Origin: Rubrobacter sp.
Lineage (GTDB): Bacteria > Actinomycetota > Rubrobacteria > Rubrobacterales > Rubrobacteraceae
Length of the DNA stretch: 11,848 nucleotides
Assembly: GCA_016781635.1 (NCBI GenBank)
Contig: JADDPY010000565.1
Location: forward strand, 16,200 to 28,047
Reading direction: 5' to 3'
This document shows, one piece after another, positions 1 to 7,371 of the stretch. Numbering within the stretch: position 1 is the stretch's first letter; each line of letters opens with the position of its first letter. The translations under genes and the position numbers were made by a program. Below the pieces are notes generated by a model, which ran no database searches, had not been told where the DNA came from, and saw only the letters and a program-made list of their open reading frames with translations.

Positions 1-1089
1 TTCGAGGGCCTTGTGCGCGAGCACGCTGTACGCGACGGGAGAAAGGGGGTCGATGAGCGCCAGCCGGTCCGGGAAGTCCCGCGCCGAGCCTCCGTCGAGC
101 CGCCCCTCCGGGCCCCAGCCCTCCACGCCCGGCGTCGCCTCCACGCCGGCCACCGTGTCGCCGTCCAGCGTAAACGTCAGCGAGAGACCGCCGGGAAGAC
201 CCGGGAAGAGCGGGCCGAACGACGCATCGGCCCACTCCATCTGCAACCCGTCGCTGCTGCGCGGCGTCCCCTGCGTAATCTCGACCATCGACATGAAACC
301 CATGCCGCCCCCGTGGTCCATGCCGCCTTGACCCTCGTGCTCGCTGTGCTCCATGTGTCCGTATCCGCCGGAGTCGCCGCCGTGCCCTTCTTGGTCCCCA
401 TGCTCGTGCCCATCGGAGCCCTCTTCGTGGCCCACGCCCTCGTGGTCCATACCGGCGTGCGAACCGTGCTCTTCGTGACCCGACCCGCTCTGATCCGAGC
501 TCCCGTGGCCGGAGTGGCCGTGTTCTTCGTGATCGTGGCTCGCCCCCCCGGCGGCCTCGCGCGGGACGAGGTCCATGCCGCACCTGGGGCAGGAGCCCGG
601 CTCAGCGCTCGTGACCTCGGGGTGCATGGGGCAGGCGTATTCGGTCCTGGTCCGGATCTCATCGACGTCGAACCCGTCGGCCTCCTCGGTAAAGGCGCCT
701 TCGACGAAGAGGCGCCGCAACTCCTCCACCCCGCTGCCCAGGGCATCCCCTTCCACCGAGACGTCGGGCCCTGGTAGAGGCGAGACGTCCCCCGCGCCGA
801 CGGCGAGGATGGCTCGCGGGCGGGGCATCTGGGCGAAAGCGATTGCGGCTGCCTTCTTCAGCCCAGGGGGCAGCTCTCCGGCCAGCACGAGCACGCTGGC
901 ATGCCGCGGGGTGTCCGCGACGCGCAGGCCCGCCGCCTCCAGATCGAACCCGCGGGCGCGAGCGACGTCGGAGCCGGGGACCACGAACGCGACGAGGTCT
1001 CGCGCCGCGGCCCTCGCCACGAGACGGCGCAGGATGGACGGTCGAGCTTCCCGGGCGCCGGAGAGCGGAGCGTTCGCCGGAGCGCTCAC
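1..1089 (-). CDS. NuoB-like / heavy-metal-binding / His-rich / NuoD-like fusion protein (3' end outside window)
   Basis: An uninterrupted frame of 363 codons starts at GTG 1089 and runs off the left edge. Residues ~58-100 resemble the NuoB core ([12 protein letters not shown], then [15 protein letters not shown]), but the NuoB Cys-Cys and G-S-C positions hold no cysteine, so cluster N2 could not be ligated in the usual way. Residues 151-176 form a CPMHPEV...CPRCGMDL heavy-metal-binding domain (C153, M155, H156, C167, C170), a module known from copper and heavy-metal efflux proteins. Residues 185-259 are a Gly/Asp/Glu linker with 17 His. From ~residue 290 the sequence resembles the NuoD N-terminus ([20 protein letters not shown], later DRLALID...[11 protein letters not shown]); the usual HPSTHG is LFPGLPG. 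The start codon overlaps the nuoA stop (GTGA), which implies translational coupling and a shared complex. The metal domain and His linker are clear; the NuoB and NuoD assignments are by remembered family pattern. The rest of the NuoD part cannot be seen. Confidence 0.72.
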   Translation of the reverse strand, partial: MSAPANAPLSGAREARPSILRRLVARAAARDLVAFVVPGSDVARARGFDLEAAGLRVADTPRHASVLVLAGELPPGLKKAAAIAFAQMPRPRAILAVGAGDVSPLPGPDVSVEGDALGSGVEELRRLFVEGAFTEEADGFDVDEIRTRTEYACPMHPEVTSAEPGSCPRCGMDLVPREAAGGASHDHEEHGHSGHGSSDQSGSGHEEHGSHAGMDHEGVGHEEGSDGHEHGDQEGHGGDSGGYGHMEHSEHEGQGGMDHGGGMGFMSMVEITQGTPRSSDGLQMEWADASFGPLFPGLPGGLSLTFTLDGDTVAGVEATPGVEGWGPEGRLDGGSARDFPDRLALIDPLSPVAYSVLAHKALE

Positions 1090-1448
1090 TGGCGTCTCAG
1101 CGCCCCCTGGCTCCAGCCGTACAGGAGCCCCAGGAAGAGGATCGCGAGAAAGACCCCCATGTCCAGCAGCGCGACGAGCCCCAGCTCCTTGTAAACCACC
1201 GCCCACGGGTACATGAAGGCCATCTCCATGTCGAAGGCCAGGAACAGGAGCGCGTACCCGTAATAGCGGACGTGGTAGCGGACCCACACCGGCTCGGGCG
1301 AGAGCTCCCCACCCGTCGCCGGCACGTCTTTAGCCTTCTCCGCGTGCGTCCGGCCCACCGCCCTGGCGACGGCTCCCAGGTTGATCACTAGACCAACCGT
1401 CGCCGCCACCATGCCCAATAGCAACGCGTACTGCTGCAAAAGACTCAC
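1086..1448 (-). CDS. nuoA: NADH-quinone oxidoreductase subunit A (NuoA/ND3 family), divergent
   Basis: This 120-residue protein has the NuoA length and layout: TM1 at ~8-28, a loop, TM2 at ~62-82 and TM3 at ~90-112. TM2 carries the family signature [19 protein letters not shown], including the acidic pair in the membrane. NuoA is a small membrane subunit of complex I near the quinone site. The loop that usually holds a YECG-like motif with a conserved Cys here reads [18 protein letters not shown], with no Cys. The GTG start at 1448 follows a strong GGAGGAGGT ribosome site about 7 bases upstream. The stop overlaps the start of the next gene by 4 bases, so the two are co-translated. Together with the NuoB/NuoD-like fusion downstream, it suggests a second, non-canonical complex I-like module rather than the housekeeping operon. 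Confidence 0.88.
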   Translation of the reverse strand: MSLLQQYALLLGMVAATVGLVINLGAVARAVGRTHAEKAKDVPATGGELSPEPVWVRYHVRYYGYALLFLAFDMEMAFMYPWAVVYKELGLVALLDMGVFLAILFLGLLYGWSQGALRRQ

Positions 1449-1563
1449 GCCCTCACCTCCTCCGTCTCGCTCCGAAAACCCTTACGAACCTGAGTAACCA
1501 CACCCCTCAACCCGCCACAAAATGGGTCCATAAATGCGCTTGTCGAGTACGGGGTGCTTCTCC

Positions 1564-1597
1564 GGATCGGGGCGGGGTAGCTCTCCCGCCCCGATCC
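1564..1597 (-). terminator. Perfect hairpin just after copZ
   Basis: Arms 1564-1576 and 1585-1597 are perfect 13-bp inverted repeats (GGATCGGGGCGGG / CCCGCCCCGATCC) with an 8-base loop. The hairpin begins 5 bases after the copZ stop. No T-tract follows on the minus strand, as is common in high-GC actinobacteria. It probably separates the copper operon from nuoA; read-through cannot be excluded. Confidence 0.65.
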
Positions 1598-1602
1598 CCT
1601 GG

Positions 1603-1812
1603 CTAGGAACGCAGGGTGTAACCGGCCTCCTCGACGGCCTCCTTGAACTGCTCGTTCGTGACCGTTCCCTCCTCGTAGGTAACTTCGACGGTGCCGTTCT
1701 TGTGATCGGCCTTCGAGCCCCGTACCCCTTCGAGCTCGTCCAGCGCCTCCTGGACGCTCAGTTCGCAGTGGCCGCAACTCATGCCTTCTACCTGAAACGT
1801 CTTTTCGGTCAT
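1603..1812 (-). CDS. copZ: Copper chaperone CopZ (single HMA domain)
   Basis: A 69-residue protein forms one complete heavy-metal-associated (ferredoxin-like) domain. The Cu(I) site GMSCGHC lies at residues 10-16 (C13, C16), followed by the usual helix and a C-terminal EEAGYTL. CopZ carries Cu(I) in the cytosol and delivers it to the ATPase CopA or to the CsoR sensor. The ATG at 1812 was chosen because it starts the domain and has an AAGGAG ribosome site 6-8 bases upstream. The frame stays open further upstream, but that part is in the shadow of the P450 gene. It lies 11 bases after the P450 stop in the same operon as csoR and copA, and a hairpin follows. Its codon use looks less extreme in GC (many GAG/GAA Glu codons) than its neighbours', which fits its acidic composition. 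Confidence 0.93.
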   Translation of the reverse strand: MTEKTFQVEGMSCGHCELSVQEALDELEGVRGSKADHKNGTVEVTYEEGTVTNEQFKEAVEEAGYTLRS

Positions 1813-1823
1813 TATTTCTCCTT

Positions 1824-3185
1824 TTATCGCGGTTGCCTCTCGTGCAACCTCGTTTTTATCCCATCTCTGGGGCGCAGCGTGATCGAGGGTTGCGCCACCG
1901 GGAGCCGCCCGGAGACCGGCTCCAGTTTGAACCTCTGCGCCACCGTCGCGAGCAGCAGTACGGCCTCCATCTTCGCGAAGCCGCTGCCGATGCACAGCCT
2001 CGGCCCGCCGCCGAAGGGGAAGTAGGCATACTGGGGCAATCCCTCCGTGCGCCCGTCCCGCCAGCGGTCCGGGTCGAAGCTTTCGGGGTCGTCGAAGAAC
2101 CGCCCGTCGCGTTGGATCACATACTGGCTGATAAACATCTGCGTCCCGGCGGGGACATGAAAGCCCCCGATGACGCAGTCCTCCAACGCTTCGCGGCCGA
2201 CGGCCCACGCCGGCGGGTAGAGGCGCATGGATTCCTTGATCACCGCGTCGGAGTAGCGCAGCCGGGGCAGGTCTTCGACGGTCGGCGCGCGCCCGCCCAG
2301 CACCTCCTCCAGCTCCGCCGAGAGCCGGGCTTCTACTTCAGGATGCTTCCCGAGCAGGTACCACGTCCACGACAGGGCGATGGCGGTGGTCTCGTGCCCG
2401 GCGAGGATTATGGTCATCGCCTCGTCCCTCAACTGCTTGTCGCTCATCCCCTCGCCGTCTTCGTCCTCCGCGCGTAGCAGCATCGACAGCAGGTCCCCGG
2501 TATCCGCGCCGCTCCTCCGCCGCTGCTCCACGAGGGCGTGGATGATCCCGTCGAGCCGCCGGGTCGCCCTGCGGTAGGCCAGGTTGCCGGGGGTAGGAAG
2601 TCTATCGGGCAGCATCCTCAGGAACACGCTGCTCCCCTGGTCGGAAGAGTGCGCCATGATCGCGTCCATGGATCTACCCACCCCCTCCGCCTCGTGGGAT
2701 ATATCGGCATCGAAAAGCGTCTTGGCGACGATCTCGAGGGTCAGGCGCATCATCTCCTCGTGGACGTCGCGTGTTTCGCCGTCGGTCCAGCCATCCAACA
2801 TCCGCCCCGTAAAAGAGACCATCGTCTCGCCGAACGCCTCCACGCGGCGACGGTGAAAGGCGGGCTGGACGAGCCTCCTCTGGCGCCGCCAGGATTCCCC
2901 CTCGTTGACCAGCAACCCGTTGCCGAGAATGGACAGCTCCGCGCGGGTATACCGATCCCTGACGAAGTTGCGGTTGTTCTTGACGAGCACGTACTCCACG
3001 CCTTCCGGGTGGGAGATCAGGTACGCGGGCGGGCCCGGGAACCCTAGCTTGACCACGTCGCCGTACTCGCGGGCGCACCGGGTCAGAAAGCCCAGAGGGT
3101 CCCGCGAGTAGGCCAGGAGATTCCCGACCACGGGCCGTCCCTTCGGTCCGGGGGGGAGGTTTCGCAGTGATGTTTTAGTGGTCAT
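1824..3185 (-). CDS. Cytochrome P450 (soluble, class E-like)
   Basis: A 453-residue, full-length P450. Visible motifs are a proline-rich N-terminus (LPPGPKGRPVVGN, residues 10-22) with no membrane anchor, WRRQRRLVQPAFH in helix C, the I-helix oxygen-activation motif AGHETT (262-267), the K-helix ESMR (E318, R321), FDPDRW (370-375), and the heme loop FPFGGGPRLCIG with the thiolate C398. It should be a heme monooxygenase needing separate electron donors, none of which is in this window. The sequence resembles the bacterial CYP102/CYP4-like branch; the substrate cannot be told. The ATG at 3185 has GGGGAT about 8 bases upstream. It starts 10 bases after the csoR stop and ends 11 bases before copZ, so it is co-transcribed with copper genes, which is an unusual place for a P450. 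Confidence 0.95.
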   Translation of the reverse strand: MTTKTSLRNLPPGPKGRPVVGNLLAYSRDPLGFLTRCAREYGDVVKLGFPGPPAYLISHPEGVEYVLVKNNRNFVRDRYTRAELSILGNGLLVNEGESWRRQRRLVQPAFHRRRVEAFGETMVSFTGRMLDGWTDGETRDVHEEMMRLTLEIVAKTLFDADISHEAEGVGRSMDAIMAHSSDQGSSVFLRMLPDRLPTPGNLAYRRATRRLDGIIHALVEQRRRSGADTGDLLSMLLRAEDEDGEGMSDKQLRDEAMTIILAGHETTAIALSWTWYLLGKHPEVEARLSAELEEVLGGRAPTVEDLPRLRYSDAVIKESMRLYPPAWAVGREALEDCVIGGFHVPAGTQMFISQYVIQRDGRFFDDPESFDPDRWRDGRTEGLPQYAYFPFGGGPRLCIGSGFAKMEAVLLLATVAQRFKLEPVSGRLPVAQPSITLRPRDGIKTRLHERQPR

Positions 3186-3195
3186 CCTCGATCCC

Positions 3196-3540
3196 CTAAA
3201 CCCTCAAGAAGCGCTCGATCGCGCCCATGAGCTCTTCCATCTTCTCGTCGGCGCCCTCGCCGTTCTCTATGGCCCCGCGCACGCAATGCTCCGTGTGGTC
3301 CTTCAGAAGGAGGAGCGCGACCTTCTCGCTGGCCGAGACGATGCTGCCGAGCTGCGTGAGGACGTCGACGCAGTAGGCCTCCTCGTCGACCATCCGCTGC
3401 ACGCCGCGGACCTGCCCCTCTATGCGCCTGAGCCTGTTCTGGATCTTCTCCTTATCCTTCGCCTTGATGTAGCCGTGCCTGTGCCCGGCGTCCGGCTTCC
3501 CTACCCCCTGCTCCACGCTTCCTCCCTCTTTAGCCTCCAC
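3196..3540 (-). CDS. csoR: Copper-sensing transcriptional repressor CsoR
   Basis: A 114-residue member of the CsoR/RcnR/FrmR all-helical family. The core IQNRLRRIEGQVRGVQRM is typical. The Cu(I) ligand pattern Cys-His-Cys is present: Cys in AYCVDVL, then His and Cys four apart in DHTEHC. This pattern separates copper sensors from nickel or formaldehyde sensors. It should bind the copA promoter as a tetramer and release it when Cu(I) binds. The GTG start at 3540 directly abuts the copA stop (TAG then GTG). A second GTG at 3516, preceded by GGGAGG, is an equally possible start, and the first eight residues (EAKEGGS...) are not conserved in the family. Location between copA and the P450 implies autoregulation through the operon promoter. 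Confidence 0.93.
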   Translation of the reverse strand: MEAKEGGSVEQGVGKPDAGHRHGYIKAKDKEKIQNRLRRIEGQVRGVQRMVDEEAYCVDVLTQLGSIVSASEKVALLLLKDHTEHCVRGAIENGEGADEKMEELMGAIERFLRV

Positions 3541-5988
3541 CTAGATCTCCACCCTTCGCAGCCTTAGCGCGTTGGTTACGACCGTTACGCTCGAAAGCGC
3601 CATCGCAGCCGCCGCGAGCACGGGGTTCAGAAAGCCTTCCTCTCCGAAGAACGGGTAGAGAACTCCCGCAGCGACCGGGATGAGCAAGACGTTGTACGCG
3701 AACGCCCAGAACAGGTTCTGCCTGATGTTTCTTATAGTGGCCCGCGAGAGCTTTATCGACCGCGCCACCCCGCGCACGTCCCCGGAGACGAGCGTGAGGT
3801 CGGCGGCCTCCATCGCCACGTCCGTCCCGGTTCCTATGGCGATTCCGACGTCCGCCCGCGCGAGCGCAGGTGCGTCGTTGATCCCGTCCCCCACCATCGC
3901 GACGACCTCGCCGCGGGCCTGGAGCCTGCGGATCTCGCCCTCCTTCTCCCCCGGCAACACCCCCGCGTGGACCCTCTCTATCCCGAGCTCCCGCGCCACC
4001 GCGCGCGCCGTCCGCTCGTTGTCCCCGGTCAGCATCGCCACCCCGAGGCCCATGCCCTTCAAGGCGTCGACCGCCTCTCTCGCCTCCTCGCGCACCGTAT
4101 CCGCGACCGCGACGAGGCCCGCCGGCCTCCCGTCCACCGCCACGAGGACCGGCGTCTTGCCCTCCGCCGAGAGCTCCTCGAACCGCGGCGAGAGCCCATC
4201 CTCCGAGACCCCATACTCCTCCATAAGCGCCCGGTTCCCAACCAGAACGCTCCTGCCCCCTACCTCCGCCCGGACGCCGCGCCCGGTCGGGGCCTCGAAG
4301 CCCTCCGGCTCCTCGAGCGCCACGCCTCTCTCCTCGGCGGCCCGCACGATCGCCTCGCCCAGAGGATGCTCGCTCGATTTCTCGGCGGAGGCGGCCAGAC
4401 GCAGGATCTCACCCTCGGGGAACCCGTCCGAAGAAACGACGTCGGTGAGGCGGGGACGGCCGCGCGTGAGGGTCCCCGTCTTGTCGAGGACGACGGTGGT
4501 GAGGCGATGCGCCCCCTCCAGCGCCTCCCCACCCTTCACGAGAATACCCCTCTCGGCACCCTTGCCGGTACCGACCATGATCGAGGTGGGTGTGGCGAGC
4601 CCCATCGCGCACGGGCAGGCGATGATGAGCACCGCGACGAAGTTCAAGAGCGCGTGCGTAAATGCGGGCTCGGGCCCGAGGGAGAGCCACAGGAGGAAGG
4701 TAGCCGCCGCGAGCGCCATCACGATCGGAACGAAGATCCCGCTGATCCTGTCCGCGAGCCGCTGGATAGGAGCTTTGGAGCCCTGAGCCTCCTCCACGAG
4801 GCGCATAATCTGCGCGAGCGCCGTCCCCTCCCCCACTCCCGTCGCCCTCGCCCTGAACGATCCGGTCCCGTTTATCGTAGCCCCGATAACCTTATCCTCG
4901 CGACGCTTCGAGACGGGCATGGACTCGCCCGTGATCGCGGCCTCGTCCACCGACGACTCGCCGCCCACGACCACCCCGTCGACCGGCACCTTCTCCCCCG
5001 GCCGCACGACGAAGACGTCCCCGACGACGACCTCCCCAACGGGCACGTCGATCTCCCGGCCGTCCCGTACCACCCGCGCGGTCTTCGCCTGCAAACCGGC
5101 CAACCTCTTTATGGCCTCGTTCGTCCGCCCCCTGGCCCGCGCCTCAAGAAGCCTTCCCAGAAGGATCAGGGTGATAATGAGCGCAGAGGTGTCGAAGTAC
5201 ACGTCTGCCCTATCACCCGCCGCCCCCACGAAAAGCCCCGGCACAAGCACCGCCGCCGCGCTGTACACGTAAGCGGCGCTAGTCCCGACCGCAACCAGCG
5301 TATTCATGTCGGCCGTACCATGCCTCAGGGCACCCCACGCCCCCCGATAAAACCGCCACCCCGCCCAGAACTGGACCGGCGTCGCAAGCGCAAGCAGCAC
5401 GAGGTCGAGCCAACGCTCCGGCACGGGCGGCATGAACCCGAGCATCATCGGCAGGCTCCCGAGCAAGATAACCCCTGTCAGCACCGCCGCGACGAGAAAG
5501 CGAACCCTGAGCTCCGCATACCCCCGCTCGCGGGCATCCGGACGTCCCTCCCCGGTCTCCTCCGGCTCCTCGACCCCGTAGCCCGCACCCTCGAGCGTCC
5601 GCCGCAGCTCCCCGAAGGACACCTCTCCCGGCAGGTGCTCGATCGTCGCCTTCTCGGTCGCGAGGTTCACATCCGCCCGGAGCACCCCGGGCACCTTCCT
5701 GAAGCTCTTCTCGACCCTTCCCACGCAAGCGGCGCAGGTCATCCCCGTAACACCCAGGGTAGTCTTTTCCACCTCCGCCCCGTAGCCGGCGCCTTCCACG
5801 GCGGAAACCAGATCCCCGATCCCCACACCCGGCCCGTGCTCGACCGTGGCCGTCTCCGTCGCGAGGTTCACGCTCGCCTCCGAGACCCCGTCGACCTTCG
5901 AAAGGGCCTTCTCGACCCTGCGCACACAAGCCGCGCAGGTCATGCCAGTGACCGGAACGGCAACCCTCCGTCGACTATCCTCGCTCAC
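3541..5988 (-). CDS. copA: Copper-exporting P1B-type ATPase CopA
   Basis: An 815-residue inner-membrane Cu(I) pump. It has two N-terminal HMA domains, each with GMTCAAC (residues 15-21 and 82-88). The A-domain TGES is at 353-356, the membrane metal site CPC at 458-460, the phosphorylation site DKTGT starts at D502, the P1B marker SEHP includes H541-P542, and GDGINDAP is at 700-707. Late TM signatures YN (765-766) and MxxSS (796-800) match Cu(I)-specific P1B-1 pumps. The GTG at 5988 was chosen because AGGAGG lies 7 bases upstream. The frame extends to an ATG at 6039, but that codon lies inside the probable promoter/operator, and the added residues are not part of the HMA domain. It is the first gene of copA-csoR-P450-copZ. 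Confidence 0.96.
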   Translation of the reverse strand: MSEDSRRRVAVPVTGMTCAACVRRVEKALSKVDGVSEASVNLATETATVEHGPGVGIGDLVSAVEGAGYGAEVEKTTLGVTGMTCAACVGRVEKSFRKVPGVLRADVNLATEKATIEHLPGEVSFGELRRTLEGAGYGVEEPEETGEGRPDARERGYAELRVRFLVAAVLTGVILLGSLPMMLGFMPPVPERWLDLVLLALATPVQFWAGWRFYRGAWGALRHGTADMNTLVAVGTSAAYVYSAAAVLVPGLFVGAAGDRADVYFDTSALIITLILLGRLLEARARGRTNEAIKRLAGLQAKTARVVRDGREIDVPVGEVVVGDVFVVRPGEKVPVDGVVVGGESSVDEAAITGESMPVSKRREDKVIGATINGTGSFRARATGVGEGTALAQIMRLVEEAQGSKAPIQRLADRISGIFVPIVMALAAATFLLWLSLGPEPAFTHALLNFVAVLIIACPCAMGLATPTSIMVGTGKGAERGILVKGGEALEGAHRLTTVVLDKTGTLTRGRPRLTDVVSSDGFPEGEILRLAASAEKSSEHPLGEAIVRAAEERGVALEEPEGFEAPTGRGVRAEVGGRSVLVGNRALMEEYGVSEDGLSPRFEELSAEGKTPVLVAVDGRPAGLVAVADTVREEAREAVDALKGMGLGVAMLTGDNERTARAVARELGIERVHAGVLPGEKEGEIRRLQARGEVVAMVGDGINDAPALARADVGIAIGTGTDVAMEAADLTLVSGDVRGVARSIKLSRATIRNIRQNLFWAFAYNVLLIPVAAGVLYPFFGEEGFLNPVLAAAAMALSSVTVVTNALRLRRVEI

Positions 5989-6029
5989 AGACAAACCTCC
6001 TACGCCACCCTTCGGAAACTCTCGATACG

Positions 6030-6059
6030 ACTTTACCATACCCCCCTACCCTATGTAAA
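6030..6059 (-). promoter_or_regulatory. copA promoter overlapping a CsoR-type operator
   Basis: On the plus strand, TTTACCATA and TATGTAAA flank the GC-rich core CCCCCCTACCC, giving an inverted repeat (6032-6040 and 6052-6059) with one bulged base. On the minus strand the part reading GGGGGGTATGGTA closely resembles the CsoR operator I recall from Bacillus subtilis copZA. A promoter fits inside it: TTTACA (6059-6054), an 18-base spacer, and TAAAGT (6035-6030). Bound CsoR would block the polymerase. The call rests on pattern and position 40-70 bases ahead of copA. Confidence 0.68.
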
Positions 6060-6110
6060 GACCACGGGAGGATGACGATAAACGAGCTCCGTGACTATCG
6101 CGGGGTGCAG

Positions 6111-6971
6111 CTAACCGGGAGGTGCGGCCTCGTCGAGCAGGGCGGCGAACCCTTCGCGGAAGGTTGGGTAGCGGAACTCGTAGCCGGAGCGGATGAGGCG
6201 TTCGTTGCTGCAGCGCTTGTTTGTGCGGCCGGGTCGGTCGCGGGGCTCGTGGCGGTGGTTGCCCGGGTTTCCGGGCAGGTCCTCGCCGGAGCGGGCGGCG
6301 AGCCATTCGGCGACGGTACGGCGGTCGGCGGGCTCGTGGTCCACGCCGAGGTAGACGGGTTCCGGGTCGGGGAGCAGGAGGAGGAGGTGTCGGAGGGCTC
6401 CGGCGCAGTCGTCGCGGTGGATGCGGTTGGTGTACTGGGGCGGGGCATCTTCTGGTGGCGGATTCCCGAGGGCGCGTTGGATCATACCGGTCCTGCCGGG
6501 CCCGTAGATGCCGCCGAGCCTCAGCACCGTCGCCGGGAAGGGGCCTGCGAAAACGAGGTCCTCCCCTTCGAGGAGACGTTGCCCGGAGGTGCCCCCGGGC
6601 TCCGTCGGTGAGTCCTCGTCCACCCACTCGCCGTTTTTCTGACCGTAGACCCCCGTGCTGGAGACAAGTACGAGGCGCTCGACGCTCTGCCCGTCGAGGG
6701 CCGAGATCAGGTTCCGGGGACCATCCACATAGGCGCTCCGGTAAGCCTTGTCGGAGGAGCCACCCGGTGAGGCGGCGCAGACAGCGGCATCGAGGTTCGA
6801 GGGGAGGGTCTCCGACGATAGGGATATCGAGAGGTCGGCGCGCACGGGGGTTATGCCGCTGGGCAGGACGGCGACGTTGCGGCGGAGGCCGAAAACCGTG
6901 TGGCCCTCCGAGGCGAGGAGGAGGCCGAGAGCGGAGCCCACGTAGCCGCAGCCGGAGATCAGAACGCGCAC
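6111..6971 (-). CDS. Atypical SDR, NAD(P)-dependent epimerase/dehydratase family (YeeZ-like)
   Basis: A 286-residue Rossmann-fold protein. The dinucleotide loop GCGYVGSALG (7-16) opens the chain; VLVSSTGVYG (101-110), a WVDEDSPTEP stretch and RLGGIYGPGR (151-160) follow, then an H-R-D-D segment near 185-188. No YxxxK pair follows the SSTGVYG motif. This resembles the atypical SDRs of the YeeZ type, which keep the nucleotide fold but lack the classical catalytic Tyr-Lys. The substrate is unknown. The GTG start at 6971 gives a canonical beta-strand start but has no ribosome site. A TAGACT box seven bases upstream would suit a leaderless transcript. It lies upstream of the copA promoter on the same strand, and nothing links it to copper. 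Confidence 0.88.
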   Translation of the reverse strand: MRVLISGCGYVGSALGLLLASEGHTVFGLRRNVAVLPSGITPVRADLSISLSSETLPSNLDAAVCAASPGGSSDKAYRSAYVDGPRNLISALDGQSVERLVLVSSTGVYGQKNGEWVDEDSPTEPGGTSGQRLLEGEDLVFAGPFPATVLRLGGIYGPGRTGMIQRALGNPPPEDAPPQYTNRIHRDDCAGALRHLLLLLPDPEPVYLGVDHEPADRRTVAEWLAARSGEDLPGNPGNHRHEPRDRPGRTNKRCSNERLIRSGYEFRYPTFREGFAALLDEAAPPG

Positions 6972-6978
6972 GAAGACG

Positions 6979-6984
6979 AGTCTA
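6979..6984 (-). promoter_or_regulatory. Possible -10 box of a leaderless epimerase transcript
   Basis: TAGACT fits TANNNT and ends seven bases before the GTG start. No clear -35 box is seen. It is supported mainly by the absence of a ribosome site for this gene. Confidence 0.3.
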
Positions 6985-7200
6985 CTACGGGCTCGACACC
7001 CCTTGCGCCGCCCGGACCCCGGGGGCTGGCCCTCCTCCGGGCCTCGACACCCGATCAGGCCGCAAGCCTAACGGTCGGACGCTCTCTTAGTGCAGCTTCG
7101 GGGGCATGGCGAGCAAGGGGAGCCCCCGGTCCGGGTCTGCGGTCGCGTCGTCCTCGAGATCGGAACCCGCCCGTTGCGCCGTACCACGATGGGATTCCGC
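6985..7200. other. Divergent intergenic region with small inverted and direct repeats
   Basis: No gene, tRNA or convincing small ORF is seen between the two divergent genes. Present are a 10-base direct repeat CTCGACACCC (6992-7001 and 7043-7052), an inverted pair CTTGCG/CGCAAG (7002-7007 and 7061-7066), and a hairpin with 7-bp arms CGGGGGC/GCCCCCG (7099-7105 and 7122-7128). Confidence 0.4.
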
Positions 7201-7231
7201 TTGTCTCGTGGGGCGGTGGCGATAGTATAGT
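7201..7231 (+). promoter_or_regulatory. Candidate promoter for the Vms1/baeRF-like gene
   Basis: TTGTCT (7201-7206) is followed by TATAGT (7226-7231) with a 19-base gap; the overlapping TAGTAT (7223-7228) would give 16 bases. This would leave a leader of roughly 130 bases, in which a CGTACC/GGTACG inverted repeat sits at 7253-7258 and 7271-7276. Confidence 0.35.
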
Positions 7232-7371
7232 GGCTCGTCCTCCTCACCCCCTCGTACCGTAGGTTTCGGGGGTACGGCGCGACGGTATCATCCTTTTGTT
7301 CTACCCAGGTCGCGGGACCGATGTTTCGCGGCGTTACGACATATTTGAGAACGAGATCGGAGAGGTGGCAT

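Noticed and set aside
177..746. Minus-strand Thr/Arg/Ser-rich frame
   Set aside because: It is out of frame with the fusion gene, lacks its CPMHPEV motif, and has the composition of a +1 shadow.
13..777. Plus-strand frame of 254 codons at the left end
   Set aside because: It is antisense to the fusion gene; the His/Asp/Gly codons on the minus strand produce the Val/Ala/Leu-rich shadow.
1813..2208. Upstream extension of copZ into the P450 gene
   Set aside because: The added residues are the P450 coding strand in another frame; the HMA domain starts at ATG 1812 with a ribosome site.
3967..6075. A 702-codon open frame on the plus strand
   Set aside because: It is the antisense shadow of copA, whose motifs on the minus strand are unmistakable; its translation is low-complexity Arg/Pro/His.
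6072..6611. Plus-strand frame with GGGAGG next to its ATG
   Set aside because: The ribosome-like sequence directly touches the ATG, and the whole frame lies opposite the SDR gene, which has clear nucleotide-binding motifs.
7321..7371. Seventeen-residue N-terminal extension of the Vms1-like protein
   Set aside because: No ribosome site precedes ATG 7321, whereas GGAGAGG precedes ATG 7372 where the conserved part begins.
6985..7371. Search for a tRNA or other known RNA gene in the largest gap
   Set aside because: No T-loop GGTTCRA-type sequence, acceptor stem or CCA end was found; no tRNA was seen elsewhere in the window either.
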